From Bacteroidales bacterium (GTDB lineage: Bacteria; Bacteroidota; Bacteroidia; Bacteroidales; FEN-979), in contig JANXZO010000052.1 in NCBI GenBank assembly GCA_025355465.1, positions 1 through 55,783 on the forward strand: DNA of 55,783 bases, read 5' to 3'. Position numbers and translations under genes: made by a program. Of the stretch, positions 1-8,171 are shown piece by piece; positions within the stretch are counted from its first letter, which is position 1; each line of letters begins with the position of its first letter. Under the pieces are notes generated by a model. That model saw nothing but the letters and a program-made list of their open reading frames with translations, ran no database searches and was not told the origin of the DNA.

Positions 1-130
1 CGCTTGTTTATCAACTTTTAAAATAATATTTGTTAGTATGTCTTGGATTTCAAAAAGTCAAAATTTTACCAACAAACCACCTTGTTCATTACCGATTAAA
101 ACTGTTAATAACATTAAGATTTAGCACTGA
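1..130. other. AT-rich edge without recognisable gene
   Basis: Stops occur in all frames and no family motif was seen. It lies downstream of the SIR2-like fragment and may hold decayed sequence of the same gene. Confidence 0.4.
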
Positions 131-316
131 TTAGTAACCAATAATGTAATCCGCATGGCGCGCATCATATTCAAACTGTTCCAACTGCTGGGCTACTTGA
201 ATAAAAGCCTGAGACATACTTGGGCTGCCTTCAACCTTTCTGACAATTGGAAATGCCTGTGCACTGGCTCCAGCGCCAAGGAGATAGGTTATATTCAATT
301 CGGATGACGGGATCAT
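131..316 (-). pseudogene. N-terminal fragment of a SIR2-like protein
   Basis: This 61-residue reading frame starts at an ATG at 316. Residues 8-22 read NITYLLGAGASAQAF, the glycine-rich NAD-binding start of SIR2-like proteins common in Bacteroidota, many of which are suspected or known defence effectors. A full protein would be several hundred residues. Here a stop follows about 40 residues after the motif, and the AT-rich sequence beyond it (1-130) shows no continuation in any minus-strand frame. The frame is open further upstream to a TTG at 400, but those residues do not look like the family. I infer a truncated remnant. It could also be a small unrelated protein, since the call rests on one short motif. 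Confidence 0.4.
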
Positions 317-430
317 GTATTTATTGTCAAGATATGTATGTGATGATTCAATTGAGTAAAATTGGAATTTAATCCCGACACCTATGAGAATTCCCGACAA
401 AATTGTTCTTTGTCAATCCATTTTGTGGAC

Positions 431-550
431 TTAAAGATCATAAAAAACATGAGCTCCTCTCAGGTAGCGTGATGACTTATATTTTGCAGCATTAAAGACC
501 AGCAGGATCACAGAAAGAAGGATACCGGTAATCGAAAGAAATAGAATCAT
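431..550 (-). pseudogene. Truncated N-terminus of a membrane AraC-type regulator
   Basis: ATG at 550 opens a 39-residue frame beginning MILFLSITGILLSVILLVFN and continuing AAKYKSSRYL. From memory this resembles the first transmembrane helix and loop of the Bacteroidota regulators that have an N-terminal multi-helix membrane domain and a C-terminal AraC helix-turn-helix. The frame ends after an unrelated nine-residue tail. A shift of frame just after YL would restore a hydrophobic stretch (ELMFFMIF), so a frameshift is likely. No DNA-binding domain follows. The fragment sits upstream of and parallel to the SIR2-like scrap. It could instead be a genuine single-helix small protein. Confidence 0.33.
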
Positions 551-567
551 GCATGTGCCCTTTTCAA

Positions 568-1239
568 TTAATCCCGCGGGAGTGTTTTTTTTATCCCTGC
601 TCCTACCATCCTGCCAATGATCACTGCAATATAGAAAACACCGAAGATGGATTCAATATTTGCAAGAACTTTTGTAACTTTCATGGCAGGATAAATATCT
701 CCGTACCCGGTGGTGGTAAGGGTTACAAAGCTGTAGTACACCAGGTCGGTTTGCGGAACGATTTCGGTGGAATTCGGAAAACTGAACGCCTGGGGATAAA
801 ACTGCACGATAAAACAGTAGAGGTTAGCGAAAGCAAGCCCGAACAAGAGGTAAACACTTACTGCATTCCCGAAGTCAACCATCGTAAGCTGTTCCACCCT
901 GAGCAGGTAATAGAAGAGCAGGAGGGCAAAGAAAAGATTCACGAAAAAGCTGCGCATGAAGGTGACGCTTTTAAAGAAAACACCCGGAAACAGATAGGAC
1001 AGAATTTCGATGATCACCGATATCACTACGATCGCGATGGTTATCATCATCGCGTGCCGGTGTGAAAACATGGCTGCCACGCCACCTGCCAGGGTTAGCA
1101 GGATCAACAAGGAGGCGATAAGTTTTCCGGCCAGGCTGTCGGAGAGAAACGGATAAATAACGATCACAGCGATCAGTGATGTCAGAAACGCGGAGGTCCT
1201 GAGCCACGCCTTCGATTCAGGGGCAAAAAGGTGATTCAT
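568..1239 (-). CDS. Potassium-type ion channel, six-helix
   Basis: This 223-residue inner-membrane protein is predicted to conduct potassium or a similar cation. Residues 175-181 are TTTGYGD, the classical K+ selectivity filter, with a pore helix before it and a final helix at about 196-213. Hydrophobic segments lie near 17-32, 39-58, 63-84, 98-113 and 127-147, which gives a six-helix plan with the pore between the last two. No run of regularly spaced arginines marks a voltage sensor, and no C-terminal RCK/TrkA-N or cyclic-nucleotide domain follows, since the protein ends about ten residues after the last helix. It begins 12 bases after the YbjQ-family gene ends, so the two are probably co-transcribed. 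Gating is unknown. Confidence 0.85.
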   Translation of the reverse strand: MNHLFAPESKAWLRTSAFLTSLIAVIVIYPFLSDSLAGKLIASLLILLTLAGGVAAMFSHRHAMMITIAIVVISVIIEILSYLFPGVFFKSVTFMRSFFVNLFFALLLFYYLLRVEQLTMVDFGNAVSVYLLFGLAFANLYCFIVQFYPQAFSFPNSTEIVPQTDLVYYSFVTLTTTGYGDIYPAMKVTKVLANIESIFGVFYIAVIIGRMVGAGIKKTLPRD

Positions 1240-1251
1240 ACGGAAAACAAA

Positions 1252-1575
1252 TTATTCAACCAGCGCTGCTGTTCCGTAACAGATCACCTCAGTAACTCCC
1301 TGCATTACTTCGGTGGATTCGTACCTTACCCCTACCACAGCATTCCCGCCAAGTTGTTCAGCATGACGTATCATAATATCGAATGCCTCTTTGCGGGTTT
1401 TCTCGCAAAGTTCTTCATAAATGGTAATGTTGCCACCGAGCAGCGTTTGGAAACCCGCACCGATATTTCCAAAGAGTGATCTTGAGCGTACTGTTACCCC
1501 GCGCACTACCCCAAGGGTCCGGATGATCTTATACCCGGAAATGTCGAAGGTGGTTGATGTTTTACTAAGTTCCAT
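1252..1575 (-). CDS. YbjQ/UPF0145 family protein
   Basis: This 107-residue cytoplasmic protein begins MELSKTSTTFDISGYKII. The family signature includes the glycine-rich stretch and the block GGNAVVGVRYE near residues 79-89. YbjQ-type proteins form small rings and are annotated as putative heavy-metal binding, but their role is not established. The ATG at 1575 is chosen over an upstream in-frame ATG at 1608 because homologues start near this sequence. It lies directly upstream of the ion channel gene, 12 bases apart. Confidence 0.85.
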   Translation of the reverse strand: MELSKTSTTFDISGYKIIRTLGVVRGVTVRSRSLFGNIGAGFQTLLGGNITIYEELCEKTRKEAFDIMIRHAEQLGGNAVVGVRYESTEVMQGVTEVICYGTAALVE

Positions 1576-1668
1576 AGCGAAATGTTTTCTCAAAAATACA
1601 AAAGGCATCGGTGCAACCGCACCAATAATAAAATAAATTATAACTTGCGTTGAAATGTATAAACTCTG

Positions 1669-3129
1669 ATGGCAAACGAACCTACCTTCAAAAGAAGTCT
1701 GAACCTATTCGACTCCACAGCGATTGTGATCGGGTCGATGATCGGCTCGGGAATTTTCATTGTGAGCGCAGATATCGCCAGGATGGTAGGTTCTCCCGGC
1801 TGGCTGATGATGGTGTGGCTCATTACCGGGTTTATGACAATTTGTGCAGCGCTGAGCTATGGAGAGCTGGCGGGTATGTTTCCCAGGGCAGGCGGACAGT
1901 ATGTTTATCTGCGTGAAGCATACAACCCACTCACGGGTTTCCTTTACGGCTGGACTCTGTTTCTTGTCATTCAGACCGGCACAATTGCGGCTGTGGCCAT
2001 GGCTTTTGCCAAGTTTGCCGGCGTTCTCATTCCATGGATTTCGGAAAGTATCGTGTGGTTTCGGATCGGAGTTTTAAAAATCGGACCTGTTCAGTTCATT
2101 GCCATCTCCTCCATTGCCTTCCTCACCTGGATTAACACCATGGGGGTGCATGAAGGCAAGAAAGTGCAGAATGCTTTCACTTCCGGTAAATTCATCCTGC
2201 TTGTACTCTTCATTGTTGTAGGTTTGGGGTTCGCCGCCAACAAAGATGCCATCAACCTTAACATGCTCACCTTATGGACTCCTGAAACTGAAGGTACCGG
2301 AGGGGTCGATATTCCGATTGCCGGGATGGCGCTTGTGGCTGCAATCGGGATGGCCATGGTAGGCAGTCTCTTTTCATCCGATGCCTGGAACAACATCACC
2401 TTTACAGCCGGCGAAGTTATCAATCCGCGGAAAAACATTCCCTTGAGCCTGCTCCTGGGGACCTTGTCGGTTACCGTACTTTACCTGCTGGCCAACCTTG
2501 TTTACATAACGGTGCTGCCGGTGAGGGGTTCACCCGAGGGGAATGAAGTGGCCATGAGGGGAATGCAGTACGCCCTGAACGACAGACTGGGAACGGCTGC
2601 CATGTCTGGCATCTTCGGAAATTACGCAGTCATGATCATGGCGGGTTTCATTGTGATCTCTACGTTTGGCTGCAACAACGGCCTTATCCTTGCCGGGGCA
2701 AGAGTATATTATGCCATGGCCTTTGATGGCATTTTTTTCAGGAAGGTGGGCATCCTCAACGCGAAGGGTGTTCCCTCCACCGGGCTGATCATTCAGGGTG
2801 TATGGGCATCCCTTCTCTGTTTGTCAGGAACCTACGGTCAGCTCCTCGATTACGTAGTTTTTGCAGTGCTTATCTTCTATGTTCTGACCATCTTCGGAAT
2901 CTTTCGCTTACGGAGCAGCCGCCCGGATGCAGAACGTCCGTACAAGGCGCTGGGATACCCTGTCATTCCGATGCTGTATATCATTCTTGCGATCATTGTC
3001 ATGACCATCCTGCTAATCTATAAACCCGCGTATACCTGGCCCGGGCTTTTTATCGTTCTTCTCGGCATCCCGGTCTTTTTCCTCTGGAATAAAGGGAATA
3101 ACCACAACCCAGGTAATATGCAACAGTAA
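1669..3129 (+). CDS. APC-superfamily amino acid permease
   Basis: A 486-residue secondary transporter of the inner membrane, probably importing or exchanging amino acids. Residues 22-30 (GSMIGSGIF) are the unwound first helix of the amino acid-polyamine-organocation family. About twelve hydrophobic segments span the rest, and GELAGMFPRAGGQYVYLREA near residue 65 is the conserved second-third helix region. Length is normal for the LAT/YfnA-like group. Substrate cannot be read from sequence. The following DUF3108 gene starts five bases after its stop, so it heads a three-gene run. Confidence 0.93.
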   Translation: MANEPTFKRSLNLFDSTAIVIGSMIGSGIFIVSADIARMVGSPGWLMMVWLITGFMTICAALSYGELAGMFPRAGGQYVYLREAYNPLTGFLYGWTLFLVIQTGTIAAVAMAFAKFAGVLIPWISESIVWFRIGVLKIGPVQFIAISSIAFLTWINTMGVHEGKKVQNAFTSGKFILLVLFIVVGLGFAANKDAINLNMLTLWTPETEGTGGVDIPIAGMALVAAIGMAMVGSLFSSDAWNNITFTAGEVINPRKNIPLSLLLGTLSVTVLYLLANLVYITVLPVRGSPEGNEVAMRGMQYALNDRLGTAAMSGIFGNYAVMIMAGFIVISTFGCNNGLILAGARVYYAMAFDGIFFRKVGILNAKGVPSTGLIIQGVWASLLCLSGTYGQLLDYVVFAVLIFYVLTIFGIFRLRSSRPDAERPYKALGYPVIPMLYIILAIIVMTILLIYKPAYTWPGLFIVLLGIPVFFLWNKGNNHNPGNMQQ

Positions 3130-3133
3130 AACA

Positions 3134-3940
3134 ATGAGCCGAAATATTCTCCTTCTGATGCTGATCTCTTCATCCATTGCCGGGTTCTCCCAGTGCTTCA
3201 GCGGAAATGACGTTTTCGGACATGGCGAACAGATATCGTACACAGTATCCTACAACTGGGGCCCGGTGTGGGTGGATGCCGGCCTGGTTACCTTTTCGTC
3301 AGTTGCTGAGGAGCGACAGGGCAAACAGGTGTGGCACCTGAAAAGTACAGGAAAAACTTTCCCGTCGTACGATGTGCTTTTCAAGGTGAGGGATACATAC
3401 GAAGCCTGGATTGACCCGGTAACCTTCAAAACTGCAGAGTTCAGAAGGTATATTTATGAAGGAGGTTATACCCTGCAAAACACCCTGGTTTTTGATCATA
3501 CAAAGGGAAGTGTGCTTGCCAACACCAAGTCGAACAACAACCCCATGCGTACCGATACACTGAAGGTCAGGCCCTGCACTTTCGATATGCTCGGAGCTGT
3601 TTATTATGTGCGTACCATGGATCTTGCGAAGATGAAGCCCGAGACCAGACAACCGGTGAACGTGCTGATCGATGACAGCGTGTATCAGATCTACATCCGC
3701 TTCGCCGGCAGAGAAGTAGTTGAAAATACAGATGGTAAAAGATATTCATGCCTTAAATTCCACGCTAAAATGGTTGGTGGTACGATTTTCAAGGGGGAAG
3801 AAGATGTAACCGTATGGGTGACCGACGATCGGAACAAAATTCCGGTTTATATCGAAGCTAATATACAGATTGGAACGATCAAGGCCTACCTGAAAGACAG
3901 GAAAGGAATTAAAAATCCTGTAACATCGGAAATAAAATAA
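3134..3940 (+). CDS. DUF3108 domain protein, exported
   Basis: This 268-residue protein has an N-terminal signal peptide (hydrophobic core at residues 5-17, likely cut near FSQ at 20). The mature part opens with the DUF3108 hallmark: a GEQISYTVSYNWGPVWVDAG segment at about 31-50 followed by repeated beta strands. DUF3108 proteins are predicted periplasmic or outer-membrane-associated beta-rich proteins of unknown function. It lies between a permease and a sugar kinase, with spacing of 4 and 13 bases. Confidence 0.85.
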   Translation: MSRNILLLMLISSSIAGFSQCFSGNDVFGHGEQISYTVSYNWGPVWVDAGLVTFSSVAEERQGKQVWHLKSTGKTFPSYDVLFKVRDTYEAWIDPVTFKTAEFRRYIYEGGYTLQNTLVFDHTKGSVLANTKSNNNPMRTDTLKVRPCTFDMLGAVYYVRTMDLAKMKPETRQPVNVLIDDSVYQIYIRFAGREVVENTDGKRYSCLKFHAKMVGGTIFKGEEDVTVWVTDDRNKIPVYIEANIQIGTIKAYLKDRKGIKNPVTSEIK

Positions 3941-3953
3941 CATTGTGTCATTT

Positions 3954-4790
3954 ATGAAGTTAATTGCAGACAGCGGATCAACAAAAACGACCTGGGTACT
4001 GATTGAAAACGGGATCACCAAAGCAACGGTTCATACGGTAGGCATGAATCCTTATTTCAACACTTCCGAGAGCCTTGATGCCATCCTGAATGCCGAACTG
4101 CTTCCGTATATCGTTCCCGACCATGTAAGGGAGATACATTTTTACGGGGCAGGTTGTTCCACCGAAAAGAATGACAACCTGATTACGGAAGCCCTGGAGC
4201 AATATTTTCACAAAGCCTCCATTTCGGTGTACCATGATATAATGGGTGCAGCGCGCGCACTTTTCGGCGACGGTGAAGGCATCTCCTGTATTCTGGGCAC
4301 AGGATGTAACTGTTGCTACTACGACGGAAAGAAGATTTATACCCGTGTCGATTCCCTGGGTTACCTTTTCGGCGATGAAGGGGCGGGTTCTTACCTTGGC
4401 AAAACCTTCATGGCTGCTTATCTGAAGAAGCAACTACCGCAGGATCTCCGCGTGGCATTTGACGAAACATACAATTATGCGCTGGATGACATTCTTAATG
4501 CATTATACAACCGGCCTTACCCCAACCGGTTCCTTGCTGCTTTCAGCGAGTTTATCGTTCCCCGGCAGGAGCATCCTTATTTGTATCAGCTGATCAGGGA
4601 TTCTTTTCTTGCTTTTTTCGATGCCCAGGTGAAGCATTATGACAACTACCAGGATCTACCCATTGGATTTGTGGGGTCCATTGCCCATTTTTACGAGCCG
4701 ATTCTGCGTAAGGCTGCCCTGGATGAAGGAATTGTAGTTCATACAATCCTTCAGGCTCCGATTGCCGGGTTGGTGGCTTACCACAGATAA
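3954..4790 (+). CDS. BadF/BadG-type kinase, N-acetylglucosamine kinase-like
   Basis: A 278-residue cytoplasmic enzyme of the BadF/BadG/BcrA/BcrD ATPase family. In Bacteroidota such single-domain members are annotated as N-acetylglucosamine kinases that phosphorylate salvaged amino sugars. The phosphate-1 motif MKLIADSGSTKTTW is at the N-terminus, ILGTGCNCCYYDGK near 112-125 forms phosphate-2, and LGYLFGDEGAGSYLG near 135-149 is the typical adenosine/substrate loop. ATG at 3954 is preferred to an upstream GTG at 3945 because it puts the motif at the very start, as in homologues. Substrate specificity is inferred from the family. Confidence 0.88.
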   Translation: MKLIADSGSTKTTWVLIENGITKATVHTVGMNPYFNTSESLDAILNAELLPYIVPDHVREIHFYGAGCSTEKNDNLITEALEQYFHKASISVYHDIMGAARALFGDGEGISCILGTGCNCCYYDGKKIYTRVDSLGYLFGDEGAGSYLGKTFMAAYLKKQLPQDLRVAFDETYNYALDDILNALYNRPYPNRFLAAFSEFIVPRQEHPYLYQLIRDSFLAFFDAQVKHYDNYQDLPIGFVGSIAHFYEPILRKAALDEGIVVHTILQAPIAGLVAYHR

Positions 4791-4799
4791 CCTCTTTGT

Positions 4800-5711
4800 T
4801 CAGGGTATATGTTTGGCGAGGAACCGGCGGATGAGCTCCGGTTCGGAAGGGTCGAACCAGGTTATTTCAGGGTCTTTGCGAAACCACGTCATCTGGCGCT
4901 TGGCGTAGCGCCGTGTGTTAGTTTTAATATCTGTTATTGCCTCCGCCAATGTGCGCTTGCCATCCAGATAATCAAACAGCTCCTTATATCCAACCGTATT
5001 GAGTGCATTCAGGTGCCGGAACTGAAAAACGCTCCGTGCCTCCTCCTCCCAGCCCGCCCCTATCATCTTGTCGGTCCGCTGATGAATTCTTTCATTCAGT
5101 ATTTCGCGCGGCATGTTCAATCCAATTTTAACGATCCTGAAAGGCCGGATTTTACGCTGGCTTTTCCTGAGCGAGGAATAGGGAACACCTGTAGCGGTGG
5201 TGACTTCCAGCGCACGGATGAGGCGTGCAGGATTCTTCAGGTCGACCCGTGAATAAAATGCGGGATCGGCCTGTAAAAGTCTTTCCTGTAATGCTTCAAT
5301 CCCTTCCCTGTCAAGTGCTTCATGGAGTTGACTCCGCAGCAGCGGATCAGGATCAGGAAGGAGATCAATGCCCTTGCAAACGGCATCAAGGTAAAGTCCG
5401 GAGCCACCCGCCATCACGCAGCATTGATGGGTAGTAAAAAGGTCGCCGAGCCGCGTGAGTACCTCTTGTTCAAACCGGGAGACATTGTAATTTTCGTGAA
5501 TGGAGAGATGTCCTACAAAATGGTGCGGAACAAGCTTAAGGTCGCCGGAAGACGGCATCGCCGTGCCGATGGGTATTTCCCGGTAAAACTGCCGTGAATC
5601 GGCCGATATGATCTCTGTTTGAAATTCAATGGCAATCCTGATTGCTTCAGCGCTTTTGCCAACTGCGGTGGGGCCTGCTACAACAATCAGGAGCCGGTCG
5701 TCAGTAGTCAT
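4800..5711 (-). CDS. miaA: tRNA dimethylallyltransferase MiaA
   Basis: MiaA transfers a dimethylallyl group to N6 of adenosine 37 in tRNAs reading codons that start with U. The 303-residue protein has the P-loop GPTAVGKS at residues 13-20, the DSRQFYREIPIGTA segment that holds the catalytic aspartate and tRNA contacts, GGSGLYLDAV, and the C-terminal RRYAKRQMTWFRK block. The frame remains open upstream, but ATG at 5711 fits the family start. That start overlaps the end of the preceding gene in ATGACTACTGA, so translation is likely coupled. It ends just after the convergent sugar kinase gene. Confidence 0.97.
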   Translation of the reverse strand: MTTDDRLLIVVAGPTAVGKSAEAIRIAIEFQTEIISADSRQFYREIPIGTAMPSSGDLKLVPHHFVGHLSIHENYNVSRFEQEVLTRLGDLFTTHQCCVMAGGSGLYLDAVCKGIDLLPDPDPLLRSQLHEALDREGIEALQERLLQADPAFYSRVDLKNPARLIRALEVTTATGVPYSSLRKSQRKIRPFRIVKIGLNMPREILNERIHQRTDKMIGAGWEEEARSVFQFRHLNALNTVGYKELFDYLDGKRTLAEAITDIKTNTRRYAKRQMTWFRKDPEITWFDPSEPELIRRFLAKHIP

Positions 5712-6504
5712 CGGAATCCCTGTCGAAACCCGAATAGCGTTTGTCCAGGCTCTCGATGTCATCATAGTCTTCCAGATGTTCCATGTGATGATCATCCTCA
5801 CCATCGGAATATTCGTCGCCATCACCTGCCACAGAGGGTGGAATATCAGGATGGCCTGTGTCCGTTTCCATCCCGGATTCAACATCCGTGTCAACTACGA
5901 GCAGATCGACTAATGAACTTTCGATCTCAGCGATCTCAGATTCATCTTCCACGATGTGGTCGAGTTTGGTTGTGAGGTCGGGTTTGGGCATCTGAATTTT
6001 CGGAACCACCACCTTGGGTGCGGAGGGTGCAGATGGGGCAAGCGGAACAGGGGGTTCCGGCTTTTTAGGCAATTCTCCCTGGCGCTTGTTGCACCTGGGA
6101 TAGGAATTCATGTTGTCGGAAGGGAATATTTTAAAGAGTTCGATAAAAAATGAATGGTACTCCTTGCTGGTAAATTCGTAAAGTAAGCGCTGGTGGGGGT
6201 CTTCAATATAATCTTTTATTTTCAAAGACTTCATTAGCGGAAGCGTGATCGTTTCGGAAACCACCCGGTCGAGATCTTCATCATATTTCCGAATGTCGCG
6301 CTTCTCCGGTTTTAAAGAGACCTCCTTGTCCTTTTTATACTTCTTGTCGGTCATAAAAAAAGATGCACGCTCGCAATGATGCAGATCCAATACTTCCATC
6401 ATAACGGCATGAAAATCAAGAAACGACTGGTTGGGCTGTATCTCAATTTCCCTTAAAAACCCCTCCAGTTCATCGGATGTGACCCGAAATCGATAAATTA
6501 ACAT
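5701..6504 (-). CDS. pRiA4b ORF-3-like protein with acidic tail
   Basis: This 267-residue protein has two parts. Residues 1 to about 135 (beginning MLIYRFRVTSDELEG) match the plasmid pRiA4b ORF-3/IS1096 passenger-like fold, with DFHAVMMEVLDL and CERASFFMTDKKYKK typical of the Bacteroidota version. After a proline/lysine linker near 150-180 the last 80 residues are very rich in aspartate and glutamate and look disordered. The function is unknown. Despite the family name there is no transposon here. ATG at 6504 is chosen over an ATG four codons upstream. It lies between the CCA-adding enzyme and miaA on the same strand, so a role connected with RNA is possible but unproven. Confidence 0.8.
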   Translation of the reverse strand: MLIYRFRVTSDELEGFLREIEIQPNQSFLDFHAVMMEVLDLHHCERASFFMTDKKYKKDKEVSLKPEKRDIRKYDEDLDRVVSETITLPLMKSLKIKDYIEDPHQRLLYEFTSKEYHSFFIELFKIFPSDNMNSYPRCNKRQGELPKKPEPPVPLAPSAPSAPKVVVPKIQMPKPDLTTKLDHIVEDESEIAEIESSLVDLLVVDTDVESGMETDTGHPDIPPSVAGDGDEYSDGEDDHHMEHLEDYDDIESLDKRYSGFDRDSDDY

Positions 6505-6578
6505 AGGTACCCACAATCTGTTTTCAGTGTCAAAAATAGGAAAATATTAAACCTTTTTCGAGTTTGTGTTGAAATGGT

Positions 6579-8000
6579 TTAAAAAATCTTCGGCTTCATA
6601 CCAAGTTTCCCACCCAATTCAAGCATCAGGCTGAAAGCGGCTTCATATTCATTGGGGATCACACCCTCGAGAATCGCCTCTGTTATGGCTTCCTTAATAA
6701 TTCCCACCTCTTTGGACGGGCGAATGCCGAACGTTGCCATGATCACCTCCCCGGTTACAGGTGGCTGCCAGTTGCGCAATCTGTCTTTCTCTTCAATCTC
6801 CTTCAACTTTTCCCGGACCACCTCAAAGTTTTCGAGGTAAAGTCTGACCTTTGCCGGATTTTTAGAGGTAATGTCGGCTTCACACAAAAGCATCAGACTG
6901 TCAATGTCATCTCCTGCCTCAAAAAGCAGTCTACGCACCGCAGAATCGGTAACAATGTCTTCGGCCAGCACGATTGGCCTGAGGTGCAGCAGAACCATTT
7001 TCTGCACAAACCGCATCTTCTCGTTGAGCGGCAATCGCAACTTTTTGAAGATCAGAGGCACCATCTGCGAACCTTTAAATTCATGGGCATGGAATGTCCA
7101 GCCGGTGCCCTGAATGAATTTTTTGGTAGCAGACTTTGCGATGTCATGAAGAATGGCTGACCACCTGAGCCAGAGATCGTCTGTTATAACCGCGATATTG
7201 TCGAGTACGGCGAGCGTGTGGGAGAAGTTATCTTTATGTCCTTTTCCATCAATGGTTTCGGACCCCTTCAGTTCGCAAAATTCAGGAAAGATGATCTGCA
7301 GCAACCCCGTTTCATCCATCAGACGGAATCCCTTTGAAGGGATTTTCGATTCAATGATCAGGTTGAATTCATCGGTTACACGTTCGCCTGATACGATGGT
7401 AATACGCTCTGCATTGCGGCGAATCGCGTCGAGGCATCGTGGTTCAATGCTGAAATCGAGCTGGCATGAAAACCTTATGGCCCGCATCATCCGCAAAGGG
7501 TCATCGGAGAAAGTGATGTCCGGATCAAGCGGGGTTCTGATCGTCCCGGAGTCGAGATCGCGGAGGCCTCCGAATGGGTCGACCAGCGCTCCATAGTTCT
7601 TCTTGCCGAGATCGATGGCCATGGCATTGATGGTGAAGTCGCGGCGGTTCTGATCGTCCTCCAGCGTTCCGTTCTCTACGATGGGCTTGCGTGAATTCTG
7701 CCTGTACGACTCCTTACGCGCACCTACGAACTCAACCTTTAAGCCGTGATAATTGAGCATGGCAGTGCCGAAGTTTCTGAAAAACTTAACCGGAACTTCG
7801 CCGGGGAGTTTCTCTGCTACACGATGGGCAAAATCGATTCCGCTGCCTGTCACTACAATATCGATATCCTGTTTATTGTCGCGGTGGAGCAGCAGGTCCC
7901 TCACAAAGCCTCCGATCACGAAAGCGTGCACCTTCATCTCGTCGGCAACCGCAGAGATTACGCTAAAGACCGGATTGGAGAGGTGTTGTTTCAAATGCAA
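6579..8000 (-). CDS. cca: CCA-adding tRNA nucleotidyltransferase with HD domain
   Basis: This enzyme adds or repairs the 3' CCA of tRNA. The 473-residue protein shows the nucleotidyltransferase motif GGFVRD at 30-35 and the metal-binding DIDIVV at 45-50, then the RRDFTINAMAI block, the poly(A) polymerase-like head and an HD domain (ILHDIAK near residue 282). The reading frame has no ATG upstream. The start consistent with homologues (MHLKQHLSNP) is a TTG at 8000, directly next to an octamer tandem repeat. The next internal methionine (residue 22) would cut into the fold. It is followed by the pRiA4b-like gene and miaA. Confidence 0.94.
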   Translation of the reverse strand: MHLKQHLSNPVFSVISAVADEMKVHAFVIGGFVRDLLLHRDNKQDIDIVVTGSGIDFAHRVAEKLPGEVPVKFFRNFGTAMLNYHGLKVEFVGARKESYRQNSRKPIVENGTLEDDQNRRDFTINAMAIDLGKKNYGALVDPFGGLRDLDSGTIRTPLDPDITFSDDPLRMMRAIRFSCQLDFSIEPRCLDAIRRNAERITIVSGERVTDEFNLIIESKIPSKGFRLMDETGLLQIIFPEFCELKGSETIDGKGHKDNFSHTLAVLDNIAVITDDLWLRWSAILHDIAKSATKKFIQGTGWTFHAHEFKGSQMVPLIFKKLRLPLNEKMRFVQKMVLLHLRPIVLAEDIVTDSAVRRLLFEAGDDIDSLMLLCEADITSKNPAKVRLYLENFEVVREKLKEIEEKDRLRNWQPPVTGEVIMATFGIRPSKEVGIIKEAITEAILEGVIPNEYEAAFSLMLELGGKLGMKPKIF

Positions 8001-8029
8001 AATGGTAAAATGGTAAAATGTAAAATGGC
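7999..8029. repeat. Short tandem repeat, unit AAAATGGT
   Basis: Two perfect and about two imperfect copies of an eight-base unit. It abuts the TTG start of the cca gene on the minus strand and lies 140 bases upstream of the isocitrate dehydrogenase start. Similar octamers occur near 38435-38529. Confidence 0.8.
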
Positions 8030-8097
8030 AAATTTAACATTTTACAAAAGTAACGAATCAGCCGGGAAAAGTGATCGAAAAATTCACATTTCGCTAC

Positions 8098-8127
8098 TTG
8101 TTTGTTATCTCTGCTGTTGTATCTTTG
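8098..8127 (+). promoter_or_regulatory. Bacteroidota-type promoter of isocitrate dehydrogenase
   Basis: TTG at 8098-8100, a 19-base spacer and TATCTTTG at 8120-8127. The start codon follows 45 bases downstream. Confidence 0.65.
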
Positions 8128-8171
8128 CGCATTATTGTGAAACAATTAACTATCAATTAAAAAAGCGTAAT

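Noticed and set aside
5701-6504. IS1096-type passenger domain taken as evidence of an insertion sequence
   Set aside because: No transposase, inverted ends or target duplication nearby, and the gene is translationally coupled to miaA. The name is historical.
7999-8029. Tandem octamers considered as a CRISPR array
   Set aside because: Units are eight bases without spacers and there are no cas genes. The same applies to 38435-38529.
7746-8171. Upstream open extension of the isocitrate dehydrogenase frame
   Set aside because: It runs through the antisense of cca, the repeat and the promoter. The family start and the promoter both place the ATG at 8172.
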